Below, in pieces: positions 16,130-24,456 of a stretch of 54,911 nt of DNA. Under the pieces are notes generated by a model. That model did no database searches. It had not been told where the DNA came from and saw only the letters and a program-made list of their open reading frames with translations. Position 1 is the stretch's first letter; each line of letters begins with the position of its first letter. The position numbers were made by a program, and so were the translations under genes. This DNA comes from JAFGVL01 sp031553685 (GTDB lineage Bacteria; Bacteroidota; Bacteroidia; Bacteroidales; Paludibacteraceae), in the NCBI GenBank assembly GCA_031553685.1, contig JAVBLE010000060.1, forward strand, positions 1 through 54,911, in the 5' to 3' direction.

Positions 16130-17500
16130 CTATTGTTGTTGTCTAAATTGATAAGTAATTTCGCCATACACCGTATTTATTGCTTTGGCATCATCTGTAA
16201 ACTTGGCAGCATACGCAGCTTTGATACATTCACCACGCAAGTCGGAGTCGGAAATAGTGGTTCCTCTTTGTTTGATGGAGGCGCTTACTACATTCCCCTT
16301 TTTATCTACTCCGATAGAAATAATAACTGTTCCTTCCTGATTACCAACATATTTTGGTTTCTCAATGGTTTTTGCTCCGCGTCCTTCGAGTGAGCATTCA
16401 TAACCAGCTCCGCGACTGTTACCTATGCCACTAGCTGAACCTGTTCCTCCACTACCTGCATCGTTTATTTTAAATATCACAGGCAAAGTGTGATATACAC
16501 TGACAGCAGCTCCATTTTCGTCTTTAGCTGGCATCCACTTTGGCATCTGTTTTACTAAACGAACCGCCTCTTCATCTAAACGAGGATCCACTTTTTGTAC
16601 CACTTTTATTTCTCTAATGCCTCCATTTGCACCTACCACAAATCGAACAACTACACGCCCTTGTACTCTTTCTTCCAATGCAGAAGGTGGATAAGTCATT
16701 TCTTTTCGCATGAATGCATACATTTCCTTTTCTCCTCCAGGGAATTGAGGCATTTGTTCAACCTGCTCAAATATAGTATTTTGTAGGCGAACCTGCTCTT
16801 CTTCTTGTAGGCGTCTTTTTTGTTCCAACTCGCGCCTCTTTTCGTGATAGATTTGTGCTGATTGAGACGGATTTTCGTAAATATATTTACCACATGTTAG
16901 TAAAAGTAGTGCCAATTGGTCGTTTTGAATAAAAAAACGAGCCTCTAATTTACGCAAATAACTAATATTCTGCATATTTTTTGCCTCATCAAGGGGAATA
17001 GGTATCGGTATATTCCCCCAAAAAGTATTGACAACCAACACTTCTTTATCAGCATTATATTGTCCTTTCGAATCATAAAACCAATCGTTAAGTTCATTAG
17101 GAAAACTATAATAACCCTGCTCTAGCACATTCAATGACTTTGCATAGTCGTCTATAGCAGATTCTTGAATTTCGGCTTTCTTTATTGCCGCGCTGTCTTG
17201 TAATCTTTTTTGCCAGTCTGCCGTTTTTTCAAAATCACCCTTTTTCTTCCAATCTGCCAGCTTTTCATTTACAAATACGCTGTATCTGCTGCTTTTTACC
17301 TTGTTAAGGCAGTCTGCTCTATTTTTACTGCCGGAACTGGTAAGTGCACCGAGGTCATTGAGAAATTCAGCAACATCCCTCATTCCGCGTTCTTGTTTCT
17401 CGCGATATGTTTCGGGACGAACAACAACTGTTTGCTTGTTTTGCGCAGAAACGATATGCGCAAAAGCAAACACGATAAAAGTTAAAAATATTTTTCTCAT
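16130..17500 (-). CDS. exported protein with two TonB C-terminal-like domains
   Basis: A 456-residue protein with a signal peptide (cleavage about VSA-QN, residue 20) and a charged helical middle (about 200-240, EKRRELEQKRRLQEEEQ). A TonB C-terminal domain lies at about 255-350 (FPGGEKEMYAFMRKEMTYPP, GRVVVRFVVGANGGI, WMPAKDENG). A Gly/Ser linker follows, then a second TonB-like domain at about 385-450 (GTVIISIGVDKKGNV). There is no N-terminal membrane anchor, so it is not a conventional energy transducer. It is the last of three minus-strand genes. Confidence 0.8.
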   Translation of the reverse strand: MRKIFLTFIVFAFAHIVSAQNKQTVVVRPETYREKQERGMRDVAEFLNDLGALTSSGSKNRADCLNKVKSSRYSVFVNEKLADWKKKGDFEKTADWQKRLQDSAAIKKAEIQESAIDDYAKSLNVLEQGYYSFPNELNDWFYDSKGQYNADKEVLVVNTFWGNIPIPIPLDEAKNMQNISYLRKLEARFFIQNDQLALLLLTCGKYIYENPSQSAQIYHEKRRELEQKRRLQEEEQVRLQNTIFEQVEQMPQFPGGEKEMYAFMRKEMTYPPSALEERVQGRVVVRFVVGANGGIREIKVVQKVDPRLDEEAVRLVKQMPKWMPAKDENGAAVSVYHTLPVIFKINDAGSGGTGSASGIGNSRGAGYECSLEGRGAKTIEKPKYVGNQEGTVIISIGVDKKGNVVSASIKQRGTTISDSDLRGECIKAAYAAKFTDDAKAINTVYGEITYQFRQQQ

Positions 17501-17516
17501 AAGAAATTACGATTAT

Positions 17517-18392
17517 TTAATAATATTCCGGTTTATTTTTTGTGAAAATTTCATATTCACCACTTTCGGGTATATATTGGATATGTGTTCGATCTTTATA
17601 CCTCGTAATTTCTATTATATCCTTATCGGCATTGTCGATATAATAAACAGAGTAGGTAGTACAGTTCTCATCTTTGTCATATTTAGGTTTTCCTACTATA
17701 ACAAAAGTACTTGCTCCTTCAGAATAAACAACTTTTATGTCTTTTTTCCCAAAAATAATTTTTACATCAAGGGTTTTCCACTCTCCCCCAGATTCTCCGT
17801 ATAAATAATACTTATAGTATTCCGTTTGCTCTTCATTAACTGGATTACTTTGTGGCTTTTCCCATTTATCTTTTCTTATCATTTTTCCTTCGGCTGATAG
17901 ATAATAATCTTCTTCATTATAATCTTCTATGGTATAGAGAATACCTCTGTCATACAGTCGTTTTACAAAAGCTTCGTTCCTTATTGATGTTTGCTCAGCA
18001 AGAGACGAAGCATTATTTATTCTCTCTATCACAGCTTTAGCATCTTGTTGGGTAATAAATGTATGGCTAAAAGTTGGTGATGATTTGGCAAATACATCAA
18101 ACCCACCGGTATTAGAAATGTATATATGAAAAAACAATAAGAAAAACACAATTGCTATTGCCGAAACAGCCCAGCCAATTAGTTTTCTATTTCTTTTCCG
18201 TTCTTTATCTGTTTTTTCATCATTGTGTGTTTCTTTCGACAGGGTTTCGCGTAGAAGCATTACTGTTTTTCCTTCTTCGGTTAAATTCCCATCGTCGGCA
18301 TAGATATTTTTCATGCTTCCGTCTGCATTGCGGAATGAGGCGGGGTGTCCATCCTCTACAACAAGTTCTTTTCCATGTTTTTTTGTTTCCAT
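17517..18392 (-). CDS. hypothetical single-pass membrane protein
   Basis: A 291-residue protein. The cytoplasmic N-terminal 80 residues carry GHPASFRNADGSMKNI, then a basic stretch (KERKRNRK), one transmembrane helix (about 73-93, LIGWAVSAIAIVFFLLFFHI) and an outside domain rich in Tyr, Asp and Glu. The C-terminal half resembles repeated WKTLDVKIIFG / YSVYYIDNADKDIIEI strands. No named family recognised. It lies 16 bases before the TonB-domain gene and follows the zinc-ribbon gene. Confidence 0.65.
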   Translation of the reverse strand: METKKHGKELVVEDGHPASFRNADGSMKNIYADDGNLTEEGKTVMLLRETLSKETHNDEKTDKERKRNRKLIGWAVSAIAIVFFLLFFHIYISNTGGFDVFAKSSPTFSHTFITQQDAKAVIERINNASSLAEQTSIRNEAFVKRLYDRGILYTIEDYNEEDYYLSAEGKMIRKDKWEKPQSNPVNEEQTEYYKYYLYGESGGEWKTLDVKIIFGKKDIKVVYSEGASTFVIVGKPKYDKDENCTTYSVYYIDNADKDIIEITRYKDRTHIQYIPESGEYEIFTKNKPEYY

Positions 18393-18449
18393 TTTTTCAT
18401 CTAGTATTATTGTTGAAATTCTATATTAATCGGTTAATTTGAAAATTAT

Positions 18450-19022
18450 TTAATCTGCAAGCAAGAGTATTAAGGAAAGAATTACCATTACTATCAAAAG
18501 TACCACCCAAGCTTTACCCCCTGTTTTTGCTATTTTTTTGTCTCGTTGCAATATTTCTTTTTTTTCTATATCGGAAGGGTTTGTTAGGAATGCAGGAAAG
18601 AAATAATACGAGCTATACAAAAGGATTGTTTGATTATCTTCAACCGATATTTTTTCTTCATTTGGTATGAAACTCTTATTGCGTTTTAATATTATGCTAT
18701 GTTTTCCTTTTGTAACAAAGGTCTCAATTTTTTCTTCGGGGTTAATATTGCCTATAAAGTTGCCATCTACCTCAATTGAATATACAACATTGGCATCCAT
18801 ACCCCAAGGGTCTTTACCATTGCCCAAACCTAAAACGCCTTTTACACTCTGATTCAAAGCTTCAAAAGTCAAGACGACCTTTTTATTGGGGTTTTCTACT
18901 GCATCATTAGTTTCTTTTTTTTGTTCAAGCGGTTTTCCACAGTTTTTGCAAAATTTTTCGGTAGACAATACCGATTCTCCACAAGAAGTACATGCCATTG
19001 TTTCTAAATTTCTTTCTTCCAT
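18450..19022 (-). CDS. zinc-ribbon, tail-anchored membrane protein
   Basis: A 190-residue protein. The N-terminal zinc ribbon has paired cysteines CTSCGESVLSTEKFCKNCG (about 11-29). A central beta-rich domain resembles a PEGA-like fold (VVYSIEVDGNFIGNINPEEKIETF..GKHSIILKR). The last 20 residues form a transmembrane helix (AWVVLLIVMVILSLILLLAD). It may act as a membrane sensor or scaffold with the two downstream proteins; this is inferred from position only. An alternative start exists at Met 9. Confidence 0.7.
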   Translation of the reverse strand: MEERNLETMACTSCGESVLSTEKFCKNCGKPLEQKKETNDAVENPNKKVVLTFEALNQSVKGVLGLGNGKDPWGMDANVVYSIEVDGNFIGNINPEEKIETFVTKGKHSIILKRNKSFIPNEEKISVEDNQTILLYSSYYFFPAFLTNPSDIEKKEILQRDKKIAKTGGKAWVVLLIVMVILSLILLLAD

Positions 19023-19489
<467 letters not shown>

Positions 19490-19855
19490 TTAAAAACTCA
19501 TACTCTCAATCAATTTTCGTATCTCGTTATCTGTAATATTCTCGGTGTCAGATTTGTCATAAATAGCAATCAGCGTAACGGTATGTTCATTATCCTCATC
19601 TTTCAGTATCCCTATTATACCTGTTTCTTTTTGATGAAAACTAATCACCCTTGCTCCTCCACTTTTTCCTTTCCCTTTGCTTTTTATAGCAAGGCGGATT
19701 TTATAAATGCCCGGCATAAGTTCCTTACCCAAATACGGGTTTTCAGATAGATCATTGGCCAATTGCTTCAATTCGCCTGAAAGCGAAGCAAATTTCTTTA
19801 ACAGTGGTTTTGCTTGTTTCTAAAATGCCTTACTAACCCTGACTACTATTTTCAT
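19490..19855 (-). pseudogene. RelE/ParE-type toxin with an in-frame amber codon
   Basis: The frame from ATG 19855 reads MKIVVRVSKAF, then TAG (19822-19820), then KQAKPLLKKFASLSGELKQLANDLSENP and on to the end. The conserved toxin block YKIRLAIKSKGKGKSGGARVI is intact. The family normally has a Lys at the stop position (SKAFKKQ, from memory of relatives), so one substitution AAG to TAG would explain it. The start overlaps the antitoxin by 23 bases. Without suppression or an internal restart the toxin is not made in full. Confidence 0.8.
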
Positions 19856-20063
19856 TTAAGAATTCGTCTAAAGTTTGTAGTTTCTTACCTTGCTTTATGG
19901 ACTGTTTTATCTCTTTCAAACTGTCCTGAATACCTAAAAGCACATTGTATTTGGAGCGTAGTTTTTGATAGCGGGCTGTAAGCAATTCCCACTCGCGAAA
20001 AGGAACAATAACAGCATTTTTTTTGCCATCATCATTTATTATATATTGAACTGCGTGTGACAT
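19833..20063 (-). CDS. antitoxin of the RelE-type module
   Basis: A 76-residue protein beginning MSHAVQYIINDDGKKNAVIVPFREWELL, the usual Phd/YefM-like N-terminus for this toxin class. A charged C-terminal tail (LKEIKQSIKQGKKLQTLDEFL) presumably wraps the toxin. It is upstream of and overlaps the toxin gene, the standard order. With the toxin broken it would have no visible target here, although it may still repress transcription. Confidence 0.75.
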   Translation of the reverse strand: MSHAVQYIINDDGKKNAVIVPFREWELLTARYQKLRSKYNVLLGIQDSLKEIKQSIKQGKKLQTLDEFLNENSSQG

Positions 20064-20113
20064 GTGATGATTCTTTTTGAATTTTATATTAGGAGTAAAT
20101 TTAGGAATGTTTT

Positions 20114-20329
20114 TTATACTAATGTTTTCATTAGTTTATTGATGTCAGCCGAAAAAGTTAGCTTTCCTGCTTCGTGCTCGGCTTTGGCTTGTTGGTAATT
20201 GGCAAAGATTTCGTCTCTGCGAGCATCGGCAATATTATGCTCTAATAAATTTTTGAGTTCAATTTTATCATTGACCGGTAAATTGTATATTGCCTTTACT
20301 ATATTATTAAAAGATGATGTGTGCAACAT
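20114..20329 (-). CDS. orphan antitoxin-like protein
   Basis: A 71-residue protein (MLHTSSFNNIVKAIYNLPVNDKIELKNLLEHNI..) resembling small Bacteroidota antitoxins that precede RelE-type toxins. No toxin of its own follows: the next gene, 50 bases away, is another antitoxin. It has a clear promoter at 20357-20387. It could be a leftover of a lost module or part of a three-gene unit with the RelE pair. Confidence 0.55.
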   Translation of the reverse strand: MLHTSSFNNIVKAIYNLPVNDKIELKNLLEHNIADARRDEIFANYQQAKAEHEAGKLTFSADINKLMKTLV

Positions 20330-20356
20330 AGTTGTTATGTTTTATTGATTATTGTA

Positions 20357-20387
20357 CAAAAATAATATTCATTCGGCAGAATAGCAA
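20357..20387 (-). promoter_or_regulatory. promoter of the orphan antitoxin gene
   Basis: Minus strand: TTG (20387-20385), 20-base spacer, TATTTTTG (20364-20357). The stretch AATGAATATTATTTTTG is nearly identical to the promoter of the Fic module at 21273-21303. Confidence 0.7.
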
Positions 20388-20442
20388 GCGGCTGATATTT
20401 TCTGAAAACGCTACTGTTTATTTTTACTACACTGGGTTGGTC

Positions 20443-21039
20443 TTATTGTATCAATTCCAAAATCAAATTGGATAGTTTTTCTACATCGCCGTTTATTGTT
20501 CCTGACATGTAGCGTTCATAAATATCTTCGCTATCGGGTGGATTGAGGTTAAGCTCCAAGTTTTTTTCGAGAGCCAAGAGGCGTAAAAATTCGCGTTGAG
20601 TACGCCCGTTTCCTTCGCGAAAAGGGTGTAAATAGTTAATATTATCCAATATTTCAGCGAGTTTGCGGGCAAGTTGAGGTTTGTTGCTTTCGGGAATTGA
20701 CCTGTACTCCAAAATCAGTGTGTCAATATATGCAAGTGCGCTATCAAAGCGTTTTCGAGGAAAGAACGGAGTGCCTCCCTTGCTTATTTCCACAGTTCTG
20801 GGTTGCCCTGCCCATTGGTATATGTCTTGAAATAGATATTTGTGGATATCAAACAGTGTGGTGGAGTTTTTTATCTTGATAGGTTGTTCAAGTAGTTCAT
20901 TCATCCTTTTGCTTGTTGCACCTGTTTCCAACAGTATCAACAAGTCATGGTCGGTAATGTCTGCCAAATTGCGTAGAACACCTGTTTCGGGGTCGGTGTA
21001 AATAAATTCAGGATCAATGTATTTGTATTTATCAAGCAT
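20443..21039 (-). CDS. fic: Fic-domain AMP-transferase toxin
   Basis: A 198-residue Fic protein. The catalytic motif HPFREGNGRTQREF (about residues 138-151) has the essential His, the acidic residue and both Arg. The substrate flap YQWAGQPRTVEISKGG (about 75-90) is also typical. Such enzymes transfer AMP to hydroxyl groups of target proteins. No inhibitory helix is visible inside the protein, so inhibition must come from the separate upstream gene (class I arrangement), which overlaps it by 8 bases. Confidence 0.92.
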   Translation of the reverse strand: MLDKYKYIDPEFIYTDPETGVLRNLADITDHDLLILLETGATSKRMNELLEQPIKIKNSTTLFDIHKYLFQDIYQWAGQPRTVEISKGGTPFFPRKRFDSALAYIDTLILEYRSIPESNKPQLARKLAEILDNINYLHPFREGNGRTQREFLRLLALEKNLELNLNPPDSEDIYERYMSGTINGDVEKLSNLILELIQ

Positions 21040-21253
21040 ACACTTTGCTTTTTAGAGCAGTAACAAATTGAGCAAAAGTAATTTTACTTGTTATATAATC
21101 ACGAATTAACAACACTTTCTTTTCAGTCGGCTCAAATCCTTCGTACATATTAGATCCGATCGCGGCAGCCGCACTGTTCAACGATTTTAAATCGGGAAAT
21201 GTGACCCCCATGATGGTAAGGTTTTTCCGGTCTATGGCAATTGGATGATACAT
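21032..21253 (-). CDS. class I Fic antitoxin
   Basis: A 73-residue protein directly upstream of, and overlapping, the fic gene. It contains SNMYEG (about residues 34-39), which fits the (S/T)xxxE(G/N) motif whose Glu blocks ATP binding in Fic enzymes. The C-terminal block VLLIRDYITSKITFAQFVTAL resembles the second half of VbhA-like antitoxins. It is read from its own promoter at 21273-21303. Confidence 0.75.
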   Translation of the reverse strand: MYHPIAIDRKNLTIMGVTFPDLKSLNSAAAAIGSNMYEGFEPTEKKVLLIRDYITSKITFAQFVTALKSKVYA

Positions 21254-21272
21254 AGTTTTTCTTTTTGATTGA

Positions 21273-21303
21273 CAAAAATAACATTCATTTTGTACAATAA
21301 CAA
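21273..21303 (-). promoter_or_regulatory. promoter of the Fic module
   Basis: Minus strand: TTG (21303-21301), 20-base spacer, TATTTTTG (21280-21273), 20 bases before the antitoxin start. Strongly similar to the promoter at 20357-20387. Confidence 0.72.
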
Positions 21304-21369
21304 GTGGGTAATCTTTTTTGAAAAAGAAGCAGTTGCAAAAAACTTTATTCTTATAAGCACAAAATGATG

Positions 21370-21443
21370 TATTTTTGTGAAAATATAAAAACTATCTTTC
21401 TGATTTAAGCCGCAGGTTCGTGCATTGCCACAGAAAGATAGTT
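21370..21443 (+). promoter_or_regulatory. pyrH -7 box and leader hairpin
   Basis: A TATTTTTG -7 box (21370-21377) is followed by a long hairpin in the pyrH leader: AACTATCTTTCTG (21390-21402) pairs perfectly with CAGAAAGATAGTT (21431-21443). The hairpin lies about 105 bases before the pyrH ATG, would start very near the transcript 5' end, and has no T run. Confidence 0.55.
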
Positions 21444-21548
21444 GCTTTTATGCCACAATGATAGAAACAACATATAGAAGTGACAAATTTTACAATCAGA
21501 ATAAATTCTTTTATTTTCATAAAAGCTAAATAATCAAATAAATACAGA

Positions 21549-22256
21549 ATGAAATTTAAACGCATCCTACTAAAACTCAGTGGCGAATCGCTTATGGGCG
21601 ATAAGCAGCACGGTATCGACGAAGTTCGCCTCGAACAATATGCACAGCAAATTAAAGAAATAGCCGAACTGGGTGTACAAATCGGCATTGTTATCGGTGG
21701 TGGAAATATTTTCCGTGGACTAAGCGGGACAGCCAAAGGCTTTGATCGTGTAAAAGGTGACCAAATGGGTATGTTGGCAACGGTAATTAATAGCTTGGCG
21801 TTAAGTTCGGCATTAGAAACAAAAGGCGTTCCGGTGCGAGTGCTTACGGCTATCCGCATGGAACCGGTCGGTGAATTTTACAGCAAACAAAAAGCGATTG
21901 AAAGCCTAACGAAAGGTGAAGTGGCTATTTTCTCTGCCGGAACCGGAAATCCTTTTTTCACAACCGATACAGGTTCGTCGCTTCGTGCCATCGAGATTGA
22001 AGCTGATGTAATGCTCAAAGGAACTCGTGTGGATGGCGTTTATACTGCCGACCCGGAAAAAGACCCGATTGCTACGAAGTTTGATACTATTACTTACGAC
22101 GAAATTTATAACCGTGATTTAAAGGTGATGGACTTGACTGCAACCACCATGTGCAAAGAAAATAATATGCCGATTTATGTGTTCGACATGGATACAGTCG
22201 GTAACTTGAAGCGGGTGATTTTGGGTGAGAATATCGGAACTTTGGTAACGAATTAA
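21549..22256 (+). CDS. pyrH: UMP kinase
   Basis: A 235-residue amino-acid-kinase-fold enzyme phosphorylating UMP to UDP. Starts FKRILLKLSGESLMG, with the glycine loop VIGGGNIFRG at about residues 52-61, the GDQMGMLATVINSLAL helix and FSAGTGNPFFTTD. Length and motifs are standard for bacterial PyrH. It is usually next to frr or tsf, but here it stands between a Fic module and HigBA. A hairpin leader precedes it. Confidence 0.96.
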   Translation: MKFKRILLKLSGESLMGDKQHGIDEVRLEQYAQQIKEIAELGVQIGIVIGGGNIFRGLSGTAKGFDRVKGDQMGMLATVINSLALSSALETKGVPVRVLTAIRMEPVGEFYSKQKAIESLTKGEVAIFSAGTGNPFFTTDTGSSLRAIEIEADVMLKGTRVDGVYTADPEKDPIATKFDTITYDEIYNRDLKVMDLTATTMCKENNMPIYVFDMDTVGNLKRVILGENIGTLVTN

Positions 22257-22285
22257 ATATAAAAATTCATACTTTTAGAATATTA

Positions 22286-22318
22286 TTGCATATTTCAGAA
22301 TATTATTTGTTATTTTTG
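22286..22318 (+). promoter_or_regulatory. promoter of higBA-folP
   Basis: TTG (22286-22288), a 22-base spacer, TATTTTTG (22311-22318), 11 bases before the higB ATG. The transcript would be almost leaderless. Confidence 0.65.
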
Positions 22319-22329
22319 CAAAATCAAAT

Positions 22330-22623
22330 ATGAGAATAGTAGCGCATGCAGCCATTATAGATTATTATACCAAACATGCTGACGCAAAATCTGCTTTAAA
22401 AGAGTGGTACACTAAAACAAAAAAAGCTGCTTGGTTGAATTTTGTTGATGTAAAAACATCATTTAATAGTGTGGACATTATTGGTGATAAACGCTTTGTA
22501 TTTAATATAAAAGGAAACTCGTATCGCTTGGTTGCTATTATTTTATTTGAACCACAGATGGTTTTCATTCGCTTTATTGGCACTCATGCCGAATACGACA
22601 AAATTAATTGTGCAGAAATTTGA
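22330..22623 (+). CDS. higB: HigB-type mRNA interferase toxin
   Basis: A 97-residue RelE-superfamily toxin. The core DVKTSFNSVDIIGDKRFVFNIKGNSYRLVAIILF and the end VFIRFIGTHAEYDKI are characteristic of HigB toxins that cut mRNA on the ribosome. Toxin-first order, with the antitoxin four bases downstream, is normal for HigBA. The frame is intact. Confidence 0.88.
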   Translation: MRIVAHAAIIDYYTKHADAKSALKEWYTKTKKAAWLNFVDVKTSFNSVDIIGDKRFVFNIKGNSYRLVAIILFEPQMVFIRFIGTHAEYDKINCAEI

Positions 22624-22627
22624 GATT

Positions 22628-22993
22628 ATGACAAAAATCAAAACAACCATTGAACATAAAGCAGCAATGGAACGAATAGAGGAGCTATTGCTACTTGTAG
22701 ACAATTCAACACCGTCCACGGATAAGAATTTGATAGAATTGTCGCTGTTGTCGAATTTGGTAGCCGATTATGAAGAAGAAAAATATCCGATAACTGCGCC
22801 GTCATTGGTTGAAATACTTAAACTGCGTATGTTTGAGATGAATCTAACGCAAGCTAAATTATCAAAATTGCTAAACATAAGCGCGTCAAGATTAAGTGAA
22901 TATCTTTCAGGCAAAAGCGAACCAACCCTGAAAATTGCACGCGAAATGAGTTTGAAACTAAACATAGATTCCTCTATTGTATTAGGAGTTTGA
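22628..22993 (+). CDS. higA: HigA-type XRE antitoxin
   Basis: A 121-residue antitoxin. The C-terminal half is a helix-turn-helix domain (LVEILKLRMFEMNLTQAKLSKLLNISASRLSEYLSGKSEP). The N-terminal half (MERIEELLLLVDNSTP..) resembles the toxin-binding part of this class. ATG 22628 is chosen over an upstream start at 22532 inside higB. The protein should neutralise HigB and repress the promoter. folP begins 5 bases after its stop. Confidence 0.88.
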   Translation: MTKIKTTIEHKAAMERIEELLLLVDNSTPSTDKNLIELSLLSNLVADYEEEKYPITAPSLVEILKLRMFEMNLTQAKLSKLLNISASRLSEYLSGKSEPTLKIAREMSLKLNIDSSIVLGV

Positions 22994-22998
22994 TATAA

Positions 22999-23799
22999 AT
23001 GATTTCTCCTAAAATTCTCGGCATACTCAATATTACCTCCGACAGCTTTTCGGATGGCGGTCTGTTTCTTCAAACTGACAAAGCGATTGCGCATGCTTCA
23101 GAGTTACTGGAAAGCGGGGCGGATATTATTGATGTTGGAGCAGCTTCGAGCAATCCGAATACCAATCCGGTTTCGACCCAAGAGGAGATAGCTCGCTTGA
23201 AACCTGTTATTTCTTTCCTCAAAGAGAAAAAATCAGCTATTTCTGTCGATACATTTAATCCTGAAGTGCAGCGGTTTTGCATGCAACAGGATGTGGATTA
23301 TCTGAATGATATACAAGGCTTTCCTTACTCGGAGATTTATCCTGAACTAGCCGCGTCAAACTGTAAATTAATCATTATGCACTCGGTGCAACGCATTGGT
23401 GCGGCAACTATTGTAGAAACCAATCCGCGAGAGGTTTTTGATTCAATGATCATTTTTTTTCAAAAAAGAATAAAAGATTTGATTATTGCCGGTATTCCGA
23501 AAGAAAGATTGATACTTGATCCGGGTATGGGACATTTTTTGGGCTCAAATCCGGATTCTTCTATTTTTATTTTAAAAAATATTGAGAAGATAAAGTCCGA
23601 ATTTAACTTGCCTGTTTTGATTGGTGTTTCGCGAAAATCTTTTTTGGGAAATATTACCGGAAATCCGAACCCGAAAGATAGAGGTGCTGCTACTCTGGCT
23701 ACCGAGTTATACACCGCCCAGCATGGCGCCGACTATATCCGCACACATGATGTGAGAGCTTTGAATGATGGCTTGAAGGTTTTAGAGAACTTAACTTAG
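22999..23799 (+). CDS. folP: dihydropteroate synthase
   Basis: A 266-residue folate enzyme condensing p-aminobenzoate with the pterin pyrophosphate; it is the sulfonamide target. Signatures: ILNITSDSFSDGG (about 8-20), the DVGAASSNP block (the family usually has G(A/G)ESTRP), DPGMGHFLG and GVSRKSFLG. It lies five bases behind higA, so its expression is probably tied to an autoregulated toxin-antitoxin promoter. It meets a convergent gene after one base. Confidence 0.93.
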   Translation: MISPKILGILNITSDSFSDGGLFLQTDKAIAHASELLESGADIIDVGAASSNPNTNPVSTQEEIARLKPVISFLKEKKSAISVDTFNPEVQRFCMQQDVDYLNDIQGFPYSEIYPELAASNCKLIIMHSVQRIGAATIVETNPREVFDSMIIFFQKRIKDLIIAGIPKERLILDPGMGHFLGSNPDSSIFILKNIEKIKSEFNLPVLIGVSRKSFLGNITGNPNPKDRGAATLATELYTAQHGADYIRTHDVRALNDGLKVLENLT

Positions 23800-23800
23800 A

Positions 23801-24445
23801 TTACTTCCATTTCCGGAACGAATACGCCATGGTGAAACGGAAATTATGTTGGCGCAAAGTGCTTGGATCATCATTTTTTGAACTATTGGTAAGTGGAAAA
23901 TCGTACGAAAGTTTAAATTGCAAATGACGATATTCGTAAGCAGCGCCCACACCTAAACTCACATCAAAACGGTTCATCTCATCGCCAAACGGGCTTTTAT
24001 CATCCACTTGAGCCTGTGTACCTAAATAATAATGCTCGTTTGTTTCGCCATACACACCCACACTTAGTTCGGGACCGCCAAAAAATATCCAATTACTGTT
24101 TTTATTGATTGGTTTACGATATGAAAGATGTACCGGAATTACTCCATAATATAATATTCGAGTTTCAGTTGTACCTTCTTCGCGCCAATCAATATCATAT
24201 CGTCCGGCACGCATTTCTGCCCAAAGCCCAGCAGTAAGACTCAATTGAGGAACTGTTTTAAATACAGCAAAATCCCATTGCACACCGGCATGAGCACCGT
24301 TAAGCAATTTGAATGAGCCTCCATCAATACCGTCTTGCGATTGTTGCAATCCGGTCATAGTGTATCCGGCATTAATTTCGAGATCTTGCGCTTGCAATGA
24401 GATAGTTGTAAATAAGGCTATTATAATATAAATTAATTTCTTCAT
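23801..24445 (-). CDS. porin-family outer-membrane beta-barrel protein
   Basis: A 214-residue protein with a signal peptide (cleavage about LQA-QD, residue 19) and amphipathic strands throughout (LEINAGYTMTG, VPQLSLTAGLWAEM, SVGVYGETN, LQFKLSYDFPL, NFRFTMAYSF) ending in an aromatic-rich strand. Typical of eight-strand barrels in Bacteroidota. Ligand unknown. It follows the FKBP lipoprotein gene by 11 bases on the same strand. Confidence 0.75.
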   Translation of the reverse strand: MKKLIYIIIALFTTISLQAQDLEINAGYTMTGLQQSQDGIDGGSFKLLNGAHAGVQWDFAVFKTVPQLSLTAGLWAEMRAGRYDIDWREEGTTETRILYYGVIPVHLSYRKPINKNSNWIFFGGPELSVGVYGETNEHYYLGTQAQVDDKSPFGDEMNRFDVSLGVGAAYEYRHLQFKLSYDFPLTNSSKNDDPSTLRQHNFRFTMAYSFRKWK

Positions 24446-24456
24446 TTTGATTGATT

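Noticed and set aside
18322..18340. A palindrome like those of array B inside the 17517-18392 gene
   Set aside because: The match (CATTCCGCAATGC) is short, encodes SFRNA in a stretch that seems typical of the protein, and no 41-bp partner is nearby; likely coincidence.
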